Counted from the stretch's first letter, positions 44,136 to 56,147 are shown. The stretch is DNA of 64,000 nt from Ostrinia nubilalis (GCF_963855985.1 NC_087104.1:6696001-6760000); one strand, 5' to 3'. A program made the numbers and translations. The notes: generated from the sequence alone by a model not told the origin.

Positions 44136-44206
44136 TCACTTACCATCAGGTGATCCGTTTGCTCGTTTGCCTCCTATCACATAAAAAAAAAAAAAAAAAA
44201 AAAAAA
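44136..44206 (+). repeat. LINE 3' UTR and poly-A tail
   Basis: TCACTTACCATCAGGTGATC then CGTTTGCTCGTTTGCCTCCTATCACAT (in parts) lead into an uninterrupted run of about 24 A ending at 44206. The tail marks the + orientation and a fairly young retrotransposition. Confidence 0.85.
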
Positions 44207-44428
44207 CTTGTCTGTCTGACATTCCCTGGCACCATCGAATTTATCTTCATCATAGGTGTCGTCATAGTACATAAAGTGGCTATGTGGGTCGCCCAGCATC
44301 TTGCTATTTGAATTATTCATTTTTAAAGTTCTAATATCCGTAACCGAAATTAACCGAAACTTTCGAATAATCGGAAATTTCATATTCGTAACCGTAACCG
44401 AAACTTCATATCCATAACATCCCTGGTA

Positions 44429-44752
44429 CCGACCGACCAAACTACCAATAATTATATTACAGTTAAGCAGTTTAAAGTTCAAACTAACTTTGGCAGAGTG
44501 AGGCATGTCTAACACAGTTTATTTACTTAGTTGTTTTATAGTACAGTCGACAACATATTTTATTAGACTGTAATTGGTATTTTAACGTAGCTAAAGGTGC
44601 GAGTACATGAAATGCCAGAGATTTTGATAAGCTGTCTGTCGTCTCTACATTTTGAAACTTTTTTTAGCTGATTTGTAAAAAATGTTCCGACAGAATTACT
44701 TTTTAAAAGGTTAAGTCTGTGTATCACAAAATTTATTAGCCAATATTAATTA
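44429..44752. other. No supported feature
   Basis: AT-rich spacer. Confidence 0.4.
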
Positions 44753-44910
44753 CTAGCGACCCGCCCCAGCCAGGTATACGTACAAACCTTCCTCTTGAAT
44801 CACTCTATCCTTAAAAACCGCATCAAAATCCGTTGTGTAGTTTTAAAAATCTTAGCATACATAGGGACAGACAGCGGAAAGCGACTTTGTTTTATACTAT
44901 GTAAGTGATA
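44753..44910 (+). mobile_element. SINE-like element, variant
   Basis: CTAGCGACCCGCCCCAGCCA, AACCGCATCAAAATCCGTTG and GGGACAGACAGCGGAAAGCG followed by ACTTTGTTTTATACTATG match the moth CTAGCGACCCGCCCC-type SINE layout. The end differs from the TATAATATTAG subfamily. Confidence 0.6.
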
Positions 44911-45586
44911 ATCAAAATTAGTTTAGCAGGTTCTTGGTTTATTAGGCACCAAACTTAAACTAACAGGTAGGATAGCTACTTTCATAGTGATCAATAGCAT
45001 AGATAAATCTGGCCATTATTCCGCTTGGAACATGCACCATACGCAAATAATACTTAGAGCATTTTACCGAGCCAAGGAGCCAACTCACCCATCAAACATT
45101 AACATAAACTAACCATAACTTAACATAACGAGTGATTAAGTGGCACGCCCAAACAAAATGCATTAAGTTCTTTAGTTGGTTTTAAAGGAGCGATTTTTCA
45201 CGAAGATCTATTTATATGTAAAACGAAGAGTAATAAAATTCAACAGCAAAGTGAGAGTAACTGCGAGCTCACGTCAGGGATTTCCCGAATATTCGGCAGG
45301 AACCCCCCACAGCTATCCCCAGCCAATGAATTAGCCAATAAAACCAAATTGAAGCAAATAAATTTCCCATTATGTCTGTTTTTCTATTTGCCTTAAATTT
45401 GAGCGTGGCTCTGTAAAGTATTTTTTCGTGTTTTGTTCGTCGAATCGATGGTACTTTTGTTATACGACTACACCCTGGCTCCGCCCGGGATGAACAAAGG
45501 ATACCGGATTGAAACTGCTGGCCAGTAAAAAAATGTTATTCCGTTTTGTTCGTTACACATATATTAAATTTTAAATACCTAAACAA
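44911..45586. other. No supported feature
   Basis: A short palindromic CpG patch (GCTCCGCCCGGGATG) occurs near 45480; nothing else was recognised. Confidence 0.35.
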
Positions 45587-45740
45587 CTTGAAAACATCAA
45601 ACTGCCTAAGGCAATAAAATTTAAAGTAAACTATCGACGGGTTCATCCAATGTCTAAGTAGCTCAGTTAGAAGAGCAGTCGCCCGGCAAGCGAAAGGTCG
45701 TGGGTTCAATTCCCGCCTTAGGCAGTTCTATTTTTTCAAG
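45587..45740. mobile_element. 154-bp inverted-repeat unit holding a tRNA-like sequence
   Basis: The arms at 45587-45612 and 45715-45740 are complementary at 23 of 26 positions, including a perfect 13-bp core (AACTGCCTAAGGC and GCCTTAGGCAGTT). The right arm contains the 3' acceptor strand of the tRNA-like sequence. AT-rich sequence outside both arms is also loosely complementary. No target duplication is clear. It could be a MITE, a SINE head or a snap-back copy of a tRNA gene end. Confidence 0.55.
45652..45724 (+). tRNA. tRNA-like cloverleaf, anticodon position GGC, lacks U33
   Basis: All four arms can be drawn: acceptor GTCTAAG/CTTAGGC (one G-U), D arm GCTC/GAGC, anticodon arm GTCGC/GCGAA (one mismatch at its base) with loop CCGGCAA, 5-base variable region, T arm GTGGG/CCCGC with loop TTCAATT. 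A-box TAGCTCAGTTAGAAG and an exact B-box GGTTCAATTCC support Pol III transcription. The anticodon would be GGC (Ala), but base 33 is C rather than the near-universal U, and eukaryotes normally read Ala codons with AGC. A tRNA pseudogene or tRNA-derived repeat head is therefore more likely than a working tRNA. Confidence 0.45.
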
Positions 45741-46263
45741 TTTTTTATTTAAATTTAATTTGAAAAGCGACTCCAATCGCTAAGAAATTTTAATTACAGT
45801 ACTATATACATTTTAACCTGTTACAAAATTTGAAGCCAAAAATTTCAGGTTATCTGCTTTTTCGATTCACTGAATTTCAAACAAAGATAAAAAGTTATTA
45901 CATTGCCGAAAAAACTCCAAAAAATATTATTGTACTTAATGTTTTAAAAGTTAGCCCTTAAATTAATGAAGACGAAGAAATATTTGGTCGCAACCCGGGT
46001 TCAGTGGAGTCGACTGTGATAACGTTGACCTTTATTATGTAAAGTGATAGCGACTGATAAATAACGACAGAGATTGTCAAACGCTTTCAAACAATGTCTA
46101 TGAGTTGCGATATACCGAACCGAGAAAATAGGGTGTCTTTTATAAAATGTGAAACTCTAAATTTTTCTAAACAGATTTAATTATTACAACAAGACTTCTT
46201 TATTAATCAAAAGTTGGCTAATACATATTTCAAGAAAGCATTTAAAATAATAAATTCATAAGA
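45741..46263. other. No supported feature
   Basis: AT-rich spacer. Confidence 0.4.
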
Positions 46264-46312
46264 AACGTCAAAAATCTGTCAAACTCTACAAAAAACACCG
46301 GTTATCTTTATG
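46264..46312. mobile_element. Fragment of GGCTGGGTTGCACC MITE interior
   Basis: ACGTCAAAAATCTGTCAAAC and ACACCGGTTATCTTTAT match the central part of the family; neither end is present. Confidence 0.5.
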
Positions 46313-47295
46313 TAATCTTTAGTAATGTTTTGAAGGCGATTACTACTTATAGCAGTCGCCATCATATTACGTATTATGTCTTACAACCGGTCAACTCCTC
46401 AGGCGCTTGCTCCTTGTATTTTTCGTGTACTTAATTTCACGGTCAAATTAAAATTGTAAGCGTTCTCGTCTAAATAAATCTAGTGGTTTTACTTCACAAA
46501 TATTTAGGTAACAAAATTGACTTAGGGTATCCAATTAATTTTTCATCTGAGTATACAAAGAGATAACCGGTTTTTAAGTTAAATATATTTTCTCGGTGGA
46601 AAAACCACCCAAGGGATGGCGGTAATTAAAAGTAGACGTGCTTAAAAACAGAAATCTACATTTTATTTATTTAGAAGTAATTTACCTAGGTAAATAATAA
46701 TGTAATAAGTTTGTCGTTTATTTATACTCTCCCATTTCATCTCAAATAACAAAATCTACCCGGGTTGGGAGAACGATCGATAAACGCCTAATGGTCCAAC
46801 TTTTTGTGCTTTTGTTAATTGTCAGTAAGTCCATCAGAATTTACCACTTTTTATAGCAAAATCCCACTTATTGCAAATAGGCTAGGGACATGATGCTTAC
46901 CTTGATGTTTTGGCCAGTCAATACGAAATAGAATATCTTTCCATTTAGATTTTAGAGTAGATTTGAAATTCAAATTAATAACAACAGCACTTTATCATAC
47001 CATCATAATATTTACTTCGTGGAAATTGGGAGTTAATGCTTTCATCATGCACGTAATGAAATTATTTATTCTGTGAGCGCATATCCGATATTGACGCTTC
47101 AAAGAAAACTGCAGCCCATTGTTAGCTTTTATGGCATTTGAAAGACAATACCGGAACGAAATTCGGCACCTACAAGGATTCCGCGTACCAGATCCGAGAA
47201 TGTTTTGATCCGATTCTGGAATAGGCATCCCGATCCTGGAATAGGCAATAGGCAATAGGCATCGACATCCAATAAGACTTTATTGTTCATTGTTC
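46313..47295. other. Unannotated DNA with a short tandem repeat
   Basis: GGAATAGGCATCCCGATCCT then GGAATAGGCAATAGGCAATA (47218-47262) is a small local tandem repeat. Nothing else was recognised. Confidence 0.4.
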
Positions 47296-47451
47296 ACTAG
47301 CTGTGCCCGTTTCGTATGCGAATTTTTGACTTATGAAGCTTCTTTGTACAGAACGTTTGGAGAAGTGTTATTGGGGAATATTATATTGGGGATATAGAGA
47401 CATTGCTTAATGAACCAGGAGAAATCGATCATTAACTTCGAACTCCTATTT

Positions 47452-47575
47452 TCTTCTGATTAATTTTACGCACCAATGACAGTTTAACTTTCCCCTGGGG
47501 AAAACTTGGCCTTCGCAGTTAGGTTATATTGACGGTAAAACTGAAAATCCTGGATACACAGGAGCCAGTGCGGAG
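47452..47575 (-). repeat. Dispersed repeat, inverted relative to 33580-33715
   Basis: TTCTGATTAATTTTACGCAC, AACTTTCCCCTGGGGAAAAC and GGATACACAGGAGCCAG are the reverse-complement counterparts of blocks at 33.6 kb, in the reversed order expected for an inverted copy. Confidence 0.6.
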
Positions 47576-47689
47576 TTTGTTGAATATGGTCTGTGCCTAG
47601 ATTTTATCTGACACCTTTGATTAATTAATTTACCTATCAATGTCGGTCACTAAACTTACATGCTTGACTTGAACTAAGAGTGAATCTAT

Positions 47690-47900
47690 ACCAATATTAT
47701 AAAGCTGAAGAGTTTGTTTGTTTGTTTACTTGAACGCGGTAATCTCAGGAACTACCATTTATTGAGAAAGGCTATTATATATAGGCTATATACCATCATT
47801 CATTACTCGTAGCGTGACACCCATAATCATTGGTGCAGAGCAAAAATGAAAAATGTTGCGAAAACGGTTTTCAAGCGTACGAAGTCGCGAGCACAGCTTG
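47690..47900 (+). mobile_element. Helitron-like element, decayed 3' end
   Basis: CCAATATTATAAAGCTGAAG, AGTTTGTTTGTTTGTTTACT, GCGGTAATCTCAGGAACTAC and GCAAAAATGAAAAATGTTGC lead to CGTACGAAGTCGCGAGCACAG and CTTG. This is a common moth element whose intact ends read ...CTAG; here CTTG suggests mutation. Confidence 0.55.
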
Positions 47901-49826
47901 TAATAAATAAAATTAGTTGTGTAGTTTCTTTTTGTTCAAATGTAGATAGATATTCGATATGCAATAGGATCTAATGGATTACTCCAGAGTTGTGGAGTCT
48001 GTATCTAGAATAACAGCGTGTAAGGGAGAGATACAAATCTCAAACAGATTCAATCCCAAACTCGTCCATCAGATTCCACTGAAAACACATGTTACCTATC
48101 TAGATTCCAGCTAGATCTCTGCGTTTTAATACTGCCGTACAAAGACAGAGTAATCTTTGCCTGTAGCTCCCACCTCATCGCTGAATAGTGATATTGCACG
48201 CCTTTTTTAAACGATTTTGACTTCTGGGAAATCCCATTGCGTCTATATTTTAACAAGAAGCCTTGGTACAGGCAAAATTGGAAGCCATACAAGAAAAAAG
48301 TAACTAGTTTTACTTCAATTGTTTTTTAATCCAAGTAATTATTTAACCCACTTGTGTCTCTAGTATAAAGATAGGGTTGTACTTCTGCAGTGAACACTAT
48401 CTACTTAATATGACCCGATGATGATTTTGAATTAGTTCTGATTTGGAATAGGTCAAAGACGCATTAATGTGGTATCAATCAGTTTTTTGTTCTTTAATTA
48501 AATTGTGCAACTTTTTTTCCATATCATATCATACTCGTAACCTTACTCCATCTGTTTTCAAGGTATGATCACGTACATACACGTGCGTCCTCAAAAACAG
48601 CCTGCCAGGACTCCAGCAAAACAATATAATAAAATGTAATGTAATTCCTGATTGCTATGGCTCATACCATTTACCTATGGCGAATTATATCGTTACTGGA
48701 TATCTGATGTATTTCCATCTTTTTGTTTGGATTCGAAGTTACTCCACTTAGCAATTATGTTGTTTATAGGGTTATTTATTAACTTTTCGTAGACATTAAA
48801 ATAATGTAAACCTTTCTTTTCACACTGCCTATTTATTTTGTGTGCTTACCATAGAAAGAAAAGCAGAATATTTTGATTTGTTACTTATGTCTCGTCCTTT
48901 ATTTGATGATGTCTGTCCCTACTTGAAACAGCTTGTAACTGTGTATTTCATAGATTTTCAATGAGTTCAGTCTTTACTGAATATTTTTCAAAAAAGACGA
49001 ATATTTGAATTGGCATTAACAGGAAACCTATGTAAAACTTTTTCGCTTACCTATAACAAAAATACAAAGAGAACGTTAAAATAATACAAATATTGGCCTT
49101 CCAGGGTTCAAACTGCAAACTGAACGGAAACTATATTTTTTCAGTCTATTTGCCATTTTCGTATGAAAATGGAGAATCAGACATATTCAAATCATATGAA
49201 CATTTATGCCGAATCGATTGAGCTGTTGTAAGTTTTGAACGGAAACTCAATTTAAATATTTCTTTCTTCTTGTGATGAATGGTTGGAATCTTTATTTTGC
49301 AGCAAAACAATGTTCAAATATTCAAGAATAGTGAACATCAAGATTTTAAGATTTTTTAATCTATACTTTAGGAGTAGGTAATTTTTAAACGTCCAAGTAA
49401 TATTAACACTAGTTCTCATGACAATCATTTTGTTCTAAGTAAGGGTATCTCCCACCACGAGGCACTCATGAAGCATCTTTTAATGAAATTAATTAATAAA
49501 ATTATTATCTTCTAGCAATATTCTTCCCGGGATTCACTAATACAGTTCACCCTGATCCAGTCTAATTCAGTCCATGCTTAATTAAACGAACAATTTTCCT
49601 TTTAATCATTAGGACCATTAACAAATTGCCTAAAAACTTGAAAGGCGGTGCGTAGAACTAAATACATCAATTACCGTCACCCAGCGCCTGCGGTCTCAAT
49701 TATATTACAGCGAAGAAAAAACAGACAGGTCATTTGCATTCCGCGATATTTGAGCATTGTAGTCCGTCATATCAATAAATGTGGGTCACCTCAAATAAAA
49801 TTCTAGGTCAGAATTATCTATTTATA
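47901..49826. other. About 1.9 kb with no supported feature
   Basis: AT-rich; no paired ends, RNA genes or recognisable exons were seen. Confidence 0.4.
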
Positions 49827-50074
49827 TCATCATCATTTCAGCCATAGGACGTCCACTACTGAACATAGGCCTTCCCCAATGCTTTCCATGTTGATCTATT
49901 GGTAGCGGCCTGCGTCCAACGCTTCCCTGCTACCTTTACGATCTAGTCGGTCCACCTTGTGTGTGGACGTCCCACGCTGCGTTTTCCGGTACGCGGCCTC
50001 CATTCCAGAACCTTGCTGCCCCATCGGCCGTCAGTTCTGCGTACTATGTGCCCTGCCCATTGCCACTTCAGCCC
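49827..50074 (-). mobile_element. RTE LINE 3' end with ATG tail
   Basis: ATCATCATTTCAGCCATAGG, CATAGGCCTTCCCCAATGCT, GTCGGTCCACCTTGTGTGTG and CTGCGTTTTCCGGTACGCGG: minus-strand C-terminal coding and tail, closely similar to 17838-18034 but extending about 45 bp further 5'. Confidence 0.75.
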
Positions 50075-50327
50075 ATTTAATTTCATGTCAATATGGTTGG
50101 TGTTGTAAAACTATCACAAGAATACCTACTTTAGTGCAATTAAGCGAGTTCAAATAATCAACCAGCAAACGAATAGGTATATCCAAAGATTATCTTTTAT
50201 CTTTTTGTTCTAAAAATAAATATGAATAAATAAATAAAATTAACTAAGGGATTTCATTTCCAAGGCTTTAAGTACCTACTCTATAGTGACGTTTAAATTC
50301 ATCATAGTTACATATTGATTTTTTTAG
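50075..50327. other. No supported feature
   Basis: AT-rich spacer. Confidence 0.4.
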
Positions 50328-50450
50328 AGCTGAGCGCTCACTAGTAAGCGCGTTTAAAAAATATTTATGAAAATTTTAGTTCTTCAAAGTTTCCGCTAGG
50401 GGCGCTGAACAATCCGTCATACATATAATGTAATTTTTTACGTTATTTTT
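50328..50450. mobile_element. Decayed inverted relative of the 22642 MITE
   Basis: GAGCGCTCACTAGTAAGCGC, TTCCGCTAGGGGCGCTGAAC and AATCCGTCATACAT match the reverse complement of the 22642-22823 element (GCCGCTAGGGGCGCTGCACA, TATGTCATACATTTAAATG). The outer arms are lost. Confidence 0.55.
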
Positions 50451-51048
50451 TATGTCAGAAACTGAATTGCTTTTTTCAATTACCGTTTTCTTGGACCTAC
50501 ACCTGCGGTCTCAATTATGTAAAATTATTTTCGCTTAGATCGGCCGTCATTATCCAGTATAATTGCGTTAATTATTGTCGATAGCCTACTGGCAGCGTGT
50601 AGAAACGTTTCGGGAAATATTTCGCTGGAATTGAATCATTTATATAACATTTCGGCTTCAGGTAATGCTATTTTGTAACAGAATTACTTCGTTGAAATGC
50701 CAAAGCATTTCGCAGTACCTATGAATAAAGCCAATATCAAAGGCAAAAGGCATTCATTTATGAATCAAGAAATTCAATAGCTATTTTAACTGAAATGAAA
50801 TTCGAGTTATTAATTTAGGTGATAATACAATTTTTTTTACATTTTGGCAGCAATTTAACCTTGAAATATTTCAATCTATCTTTTAAATGGTACATAAATA
50901 TAATTTTATAGTTAAGTATCTGTATTATGTTTTTGAACAACAAGTTTGATATTATTTTTTTTTTAAATTGCGCAACAAATTAGTTATCACATAAAAGTTT
51001 TAATCAAAAATATTTTTATAGTGGAGAGCAAGCGATGCATTTGGAATG
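50451..51048. other. No supported feature
   Basis: AT-rich spacer. Confidence 0.4.
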
Positions 51049-51051
51049 TAA

Positions 51052-51197
51052 CGCCCGTATTCACAAACGATGCTTGCATAAGTGAAGCAGCAAATCGCAC
51101 GCACAGTGTTGAATAGAGCTCTGTCATTAGTTCGTGTGTCACCCTGTGCGTCCACGCGCACTGTGAGACCTCATAGTAATGTTTATGAATACGGGCG
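51052..51197. mobile_element. PIF/Harbinger-like MITE of 146 bp with TAA duplication
   Basis: CGCCCGTATTCACAAAC and GTTTATGAATACGGGCG are complementary ends with one mismatch; TAA lies outside both (51049-51051, 51198-51200). The interior is GC-rich (GTGCGTCCACGCGCACTGTG), itself a small hairpin. The frame at 51082-51327 is incidental. Confidence 0.85.
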
Positions 51198-51200
51198 TAA

Positions 51201-52025
51201 AACTGTCATGAATGGTGTAGCTTTACCTACGCCATATATTACTTCCATCCAATGGGAAAGAGCACGGCAGGTGTTGCCATTATTGATGGCCTACCTGCAC
51301 CACGTATACGCAAATAAATCAGGCTAATTTAACATTCTGGTCATTAACTTTATCGTTGTAACGGTAAATTCGGCAAAGTAGATTTGGGTAACAACAATAG
51401 AAGAGAGGTAAGTCATTAATAGTCGTAAATGTTCCATTTTTAGGATGATAAATAATAATTATATTTTAAGTCATACAACAAATGACCAAAGTTGTGTTTT
51501 TCTTATTTGCTGCCTATTTGATCATAATTATTAATATCTTAATGATGACAATGTTAAAGGACAAAAAAATTGTCAGTTGCATTGTCGTACAAGAACTTCA
51601 GTATTTTTTTTAACGCCTATCTGTTTTAACTACATGAAATGCGTTAAATCTTTAGACAATAATGCAGTAGTTTACCTTTTGTTTTTTATTGTTCTTAATT
51701 CAATCTTGGAATAGCCACTGCAATAAAATATGAACAAAAACTCGGTCTGTTAACTTCATCTAAACTTCGAATAGCATCTACGAAGCCATTTTTTGTCCGT
51801 CCAGCATCTTACAAGGAAATTGTATGAAAGCGTAAAACTTTTAAGAGTTTGACCCCGTTTGAGTTATCGGCTGGAAGTCGTCCAATCTTCCATTGTCTTA
51901 GACTTCCAAAAGTGGACATGGACATACGACAGCATGTCGAACTAAACACTAGGATTTTATGTAGTTGTAATAGCGGTGAATTTGCAACAAAAATGCGTAA
52001 CCTGATGTGCTGTCATCTGTATACA
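51201..52025. other. No supported feature
   Basis: AT-rich sequence; no exon or repeat termini recognised. Confidence 0.4.
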
Positions 52026-52526
52026 CAGGGTGTCCTATAAAAACTGTGGCAAGCTTGAGGAGAATATAGACTAATAGATGACCATCAAGAGTCTTGATAA
52101 AAAGACCATAGTAAAAGTATCAACGTTTCATAGAATAATAATATTACTTTTTTTATTTTTTGTAATAGATATTTAAAATATTAAATAAGTCAAAGCAGAT
52201 GTTTATTTATAGGTTCACACAACAGAAAGAATCAGATATAGACCCAAGGGAAATCTATAAATCAAGGGATTTTAAAAATACGAAAAATATGTACACACGG
52301 CCACACTGTTAACTATCCATTTACGTTTTTGCTCTCGCTGTAATCAAATGGTGATTCTTTGCGATAGAACGAGATGACATGACTGGCAATGGGCAATTAA
52401 CGCTGTTGCCGATAGTACATAATATCTCTGAAACTGTAACTTTTACTAAGGTCATTTTTTGTCTAAGTAGTCATCCATTACTCAATCTTCCCCTTAAGTT
52501 TGGCGCGGTCTTTATGGGACACCCTG
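52026..52526. mobile_element. CAGGGTGTCC element of about 500 bp
   Basis: CAGGGTGTCCTATAAAAACT and the complement of the right end CAGGGTGTCCCATAAAGACC match at 17 of 20; TA follows the right end. The start resembles the elements at 35399 and 35667 (CAGGGTGT). No transposase frame was found. Confidence 0.65.
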
Positions 52527-54640
52527 TATGTTACAGTTTAAGTCTTAAATTTGAAAGCGCGCCAATATGCATTACGTTCGAATGGCCAGTGGCGTGACAT
52601 AATGTACCTCGCACGAATAGCCATCCCAAAAGGGTAATAGGATACCGGCTATTGTATATTTAGTCCCTATTAAATTACCACAGTTCCCTTACGCATAATA
52701 TACGTAAAATTCAAATCGGCAAAATGCCATTTGCGTTCTAATGATATGTTTGGTATTAAAATAATGACTCTATATTTAATAATATTATGAATAATGTGTC
52801 GGGCTTTCCAGTGTGTAGGTACCTATCCATTTACAGAGATTTTAACAGTATCATTAACACCGACATACATTTCACACAATTATTATTTACAAATAAAATA
52901 CATATTTGAATGAACTTGGTTTTCTCTTCTTGATATTTGCTTCATAAATTGCTAAAATATACAATATTTAATCCAATTAACGTTTTATACTATTAAAAAC
53001 ATTTTGAATGAGATGTTATGTAAGTTACCATCAACAATAACTTTGGTAACGGTATAATTATTTGTTGACTTGTCTTAAAAGACATAAACTCATCGATCGT
53101 GATCAATCCTCCGTTGATTTTATCAAACTTTGGATCAAGATTGGTTTTCATTTATTCATCTAAAACATCAAATCTTTCCAATCGCGGCCCGTACAAGCCC
53201 TCCACTCGAGCGCCCTTGTAACCCAATCCAATTGAGTACGGCGCGCGTGGACACACGATTTGAATATTACGACGCCATCTAAAACCGCCCGGTTAATACG
53301 GAGTTACGGACGTTTAGCTGCTAAGGTCGTAGTCACATGTTGATTGACAATGTAACGTGACATCAATGTAACAGTAATTTGGGTGATGTAGTTTGGTAGA
53401 ATGCTAGAACGGCTACCATTCAGTATACATACATACCGTTACTGACGACTTACACCATATTTGCAATTATTTGATTTTAGTATTTTGAGTCAATTGAGTC
53501 AATTGAACAACTGGTTTTCTATTCGCGTTTCGTCAAAATGTTATAGACTTATCACGTAAAATTTATAAAATGGCGCAATAACCGCTTAACCGCTGGCGCG
53601 GCACGCATCCTAGGTCTACTAGTCCTGGTAGTTCATACTGGTCATCGTCAATTACGAATGCGAGTTGGATTATCGATGGGGGACATTATTAGTCTGACGA
53701 GCATTTAGGTAGATCCCAGAGTCTTGTAAATATAAAGACAATAAAAGAAATCGTAGACATAATTTACGTTACGAGACTCTCATCGTCCAGGAGTGTGCCT
53801 ACGACCTAAGGTTCAGCCTCTTCCGAACAAATTACTTAAGAGTCTGTTGGCCTATTTCACTCCACCAACGTTATTCAACCCAGCTCGACGGTTTTTATTC
53901 AAGACGATGACACGATCGAGCTACGTTTGCGGATATTAGAATTCTGATTACCCCCTAATACTCGATCCAACTCGATTCACGTTTATTGAATCGAGAATTG
54001 TATAAATTGATTTCCGACGTCATTCGAATAAGGACTCGTTATCGAAAGAAATACACAAGGAAATTTTAGTTGGCTATGGAGTGAGTTTTTTGAGTTAGTG
54101 GAGCAGACATTATTAAATTGTATTGATCATAGCTATCTATCTATGTAAGTAGATTAAGTATTGAGCAAGTAGATATTATGTATGAATTTATCTCCAAATC
54201 GATAATTTCTATAAATAAAATTGTAGCATAAAAATGATATTTAGATCTCTATCAAGATAATAATAGGTTGTAGTTGATAAAGATTAATAGCGATAAACTA
54301 TCAATAACTCATTTAAGGCTCAGGTACACTTCATTATTACCAATTACGCCCTTGAATTATTTTTTCGACAACTTTCATTTGCTCTTCAAGATTTTTCGCC
54401 AATAATTTGGCTTCAAGACATTATTTGGTAAAAAGATGAGTACCAATAGTTCTTAGAACAAAGGAACAATAATTAATAGAGCGTTAATTTCTACGAAAAG
54501 CCGAACTTCTTGCGACGTAAGTAAATATTTCTCGTAAACATCAATATCAGCCTTCGTTAGGTAACAAAGTCCTGGAATATTATACTTTGACTTTGTTTTG
54601 CAATTTATTTATTAAAATATAAAAGTGGGATAACCGCGAA
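52527..54640. other. About 2.1 kb with no supported feature
   Basis: Patches at 53170-53300 and 53580-53700 are richer in CpG. A 9-bp hairpin (CTCGATTCA/TGAATCGAG) lies at 53971-53995. No exon is supported. Confidence 0.35.
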
Positions 54641-55300
54641 GATATTGCCGCCGCAGCCGAAACTCCTGCAAATAAGGAACGTGTTGCCTAATGACCCTCA
54701 ACTCCTTCCATTGTAAAGCAAGGAGAAGTGAATGTAGGTACCTACATTTTTGTTGAAAATCACACATAATTATCTCAATTACTTAAAAAATGCCACCGTG
54801 TTTAGTTAAACTACATTTGCTATCTTCGCTCTTATACAGAGTGAAACGGAAAGCGTTGGCATCCTTTTATAATAAGACTCTGTAACAGGAGCAGATAGTA
54901 AAAGTAGTAGATATTGCCGCCGCAGCCGAAACTCCTGTAAATAAGGCATGCCTGTTGCCTAATGACCCTCAACTCCATTGTAAAGCAAGGAGATGTGAAT
55001 GTATCTAGGTACCGACAGTCGAAAGCATATCAGCCATTTTTGATGCAAAATCACATGTACCTCAATTCGTACATAAGATGCCACCGTCTGTAACTGAAAC
55101 TACTTTCATGCTATCTTCACTCTTATACAGGGTGAAATTGAAATCTTTGGCATAATTTTATAATAAGACTCTGTAACAGGAGCAGATAGTCAAAGTAGTA
55201 GATATTGCCGCCGCAGCCGAAACTCCTGTAAATAAGGAACGCCTGTTGCCTAATGACCCTCAACTCCTTCCATTGTAAAGCTGGATATTCACTGCGGAGG
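54641..55300 (+). repeat. 270-290-bp tandem repeat, about 2.3 copies
   Basis: GATATTGCCGCCGCAGCCGA followed by AACTCCTG starts at 54641, 54910 and 55201. Each is followed by TTGCCTAATGACCCTCAACT and, further on, by GTAACAGGAGCAGATAGT. Units differ mainly by short indels. No protein is conserved across copies. Confidence 0.85.
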
Positions 55301-56147
55301 ACACGTAAATGTACAGAAAGCACATCAGTCCATTGTTGTTTAATATCAAACCTAAGTAACTCACGCCTTTAGAACAAGGATAAAAAAATATCATCATTTT
55401 ACACAAATGGTACAATACAACTGAAACTCTAATATAGGTACAACAATTTTTGAGAAGGGGATGTCAGGTTATCTATCAACTTGAACATCTAAACTCCGAA
55501 AAGGCAGACCAAAGGGCATATGAATGTATGTAAATGCATTTTGTCACTACATACGAGTACATTCGTCACTTAGGCAACTATTTTTCCCTGTAACAATACT
55601 TCAGTTTCTGTGCCAAGGAATTTATTAAGCATGTGACTTATGGAACAAATAAACTCTATGATTTACTAAACAGAATGAACTATTGTTACATAAAATTATG
55701 AGAAATAATTACTTAGCTTAATTAAAATGTATAATACAGTTTAAGTTTATTTATAACTTTTTAATACTGGACAAAACAGGTCAAAATGTACATAAAGCTT
55801 ATTCAGCATTCGTGGAAATTTACTTCAGCCACGTTCATTTATTTGCGAAATTACATTAGTATTCCGACTCCTATTTCATATTTGAATTTAATTCATAAAT
55901 TGGATTTGCAAGAATTTAAGCGCGGGATTAGACACGAATTGCTGTATTTGATTTAACTTTAAACATAATTGACTGAGTGACGGACAAACCCACGTGTTGT
56001 TTGTCTGTTCAATGGTATAAACAGTTATAATTTTATAAAGAGTGTATTTTATTAATATTTTTCAACTTATATACCTTGTTTTAATTTAGTTTATTTTATT
56101 GCCGTGGCCTTGCAGTCGTTACCTATACATTAATGTTTTATTAACTA
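55301..56147. other. No supported feature
   Basis: AT-rich spacer. Confidence 0.4.

Larger units (their letters stand above)
43708..44428. mobile_element. Palindromic CCGTAACCGAAAC element, split by a LINE
   Basis: The left end TACCAAGGATGTTATGGATA and the complement of the right end TACCAGGGATGTTATGGATA differ at one position. Both sides then carry repeated TCCGTAACCGTAACCGAAAC or its relatives. The centre is occupied by a LINE 3' end, so the original element was about 370-400 bp. Confidence 0.7.

Noticed and set aside
44108..44515. Frames running through the poly-A (plus: Lys run; minus: Phe run)
   Set aside because: Translation of the LINE poly-A tail.
51082..51327. 81-codon plus-strand frame
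   Set aside because: Starts inside a Harbinger-like MITE; no domain recognised.
52379..52597. 72-codon plus-strand frame
   Set aside because: Mostly inside the CAGGGTGTCC element.
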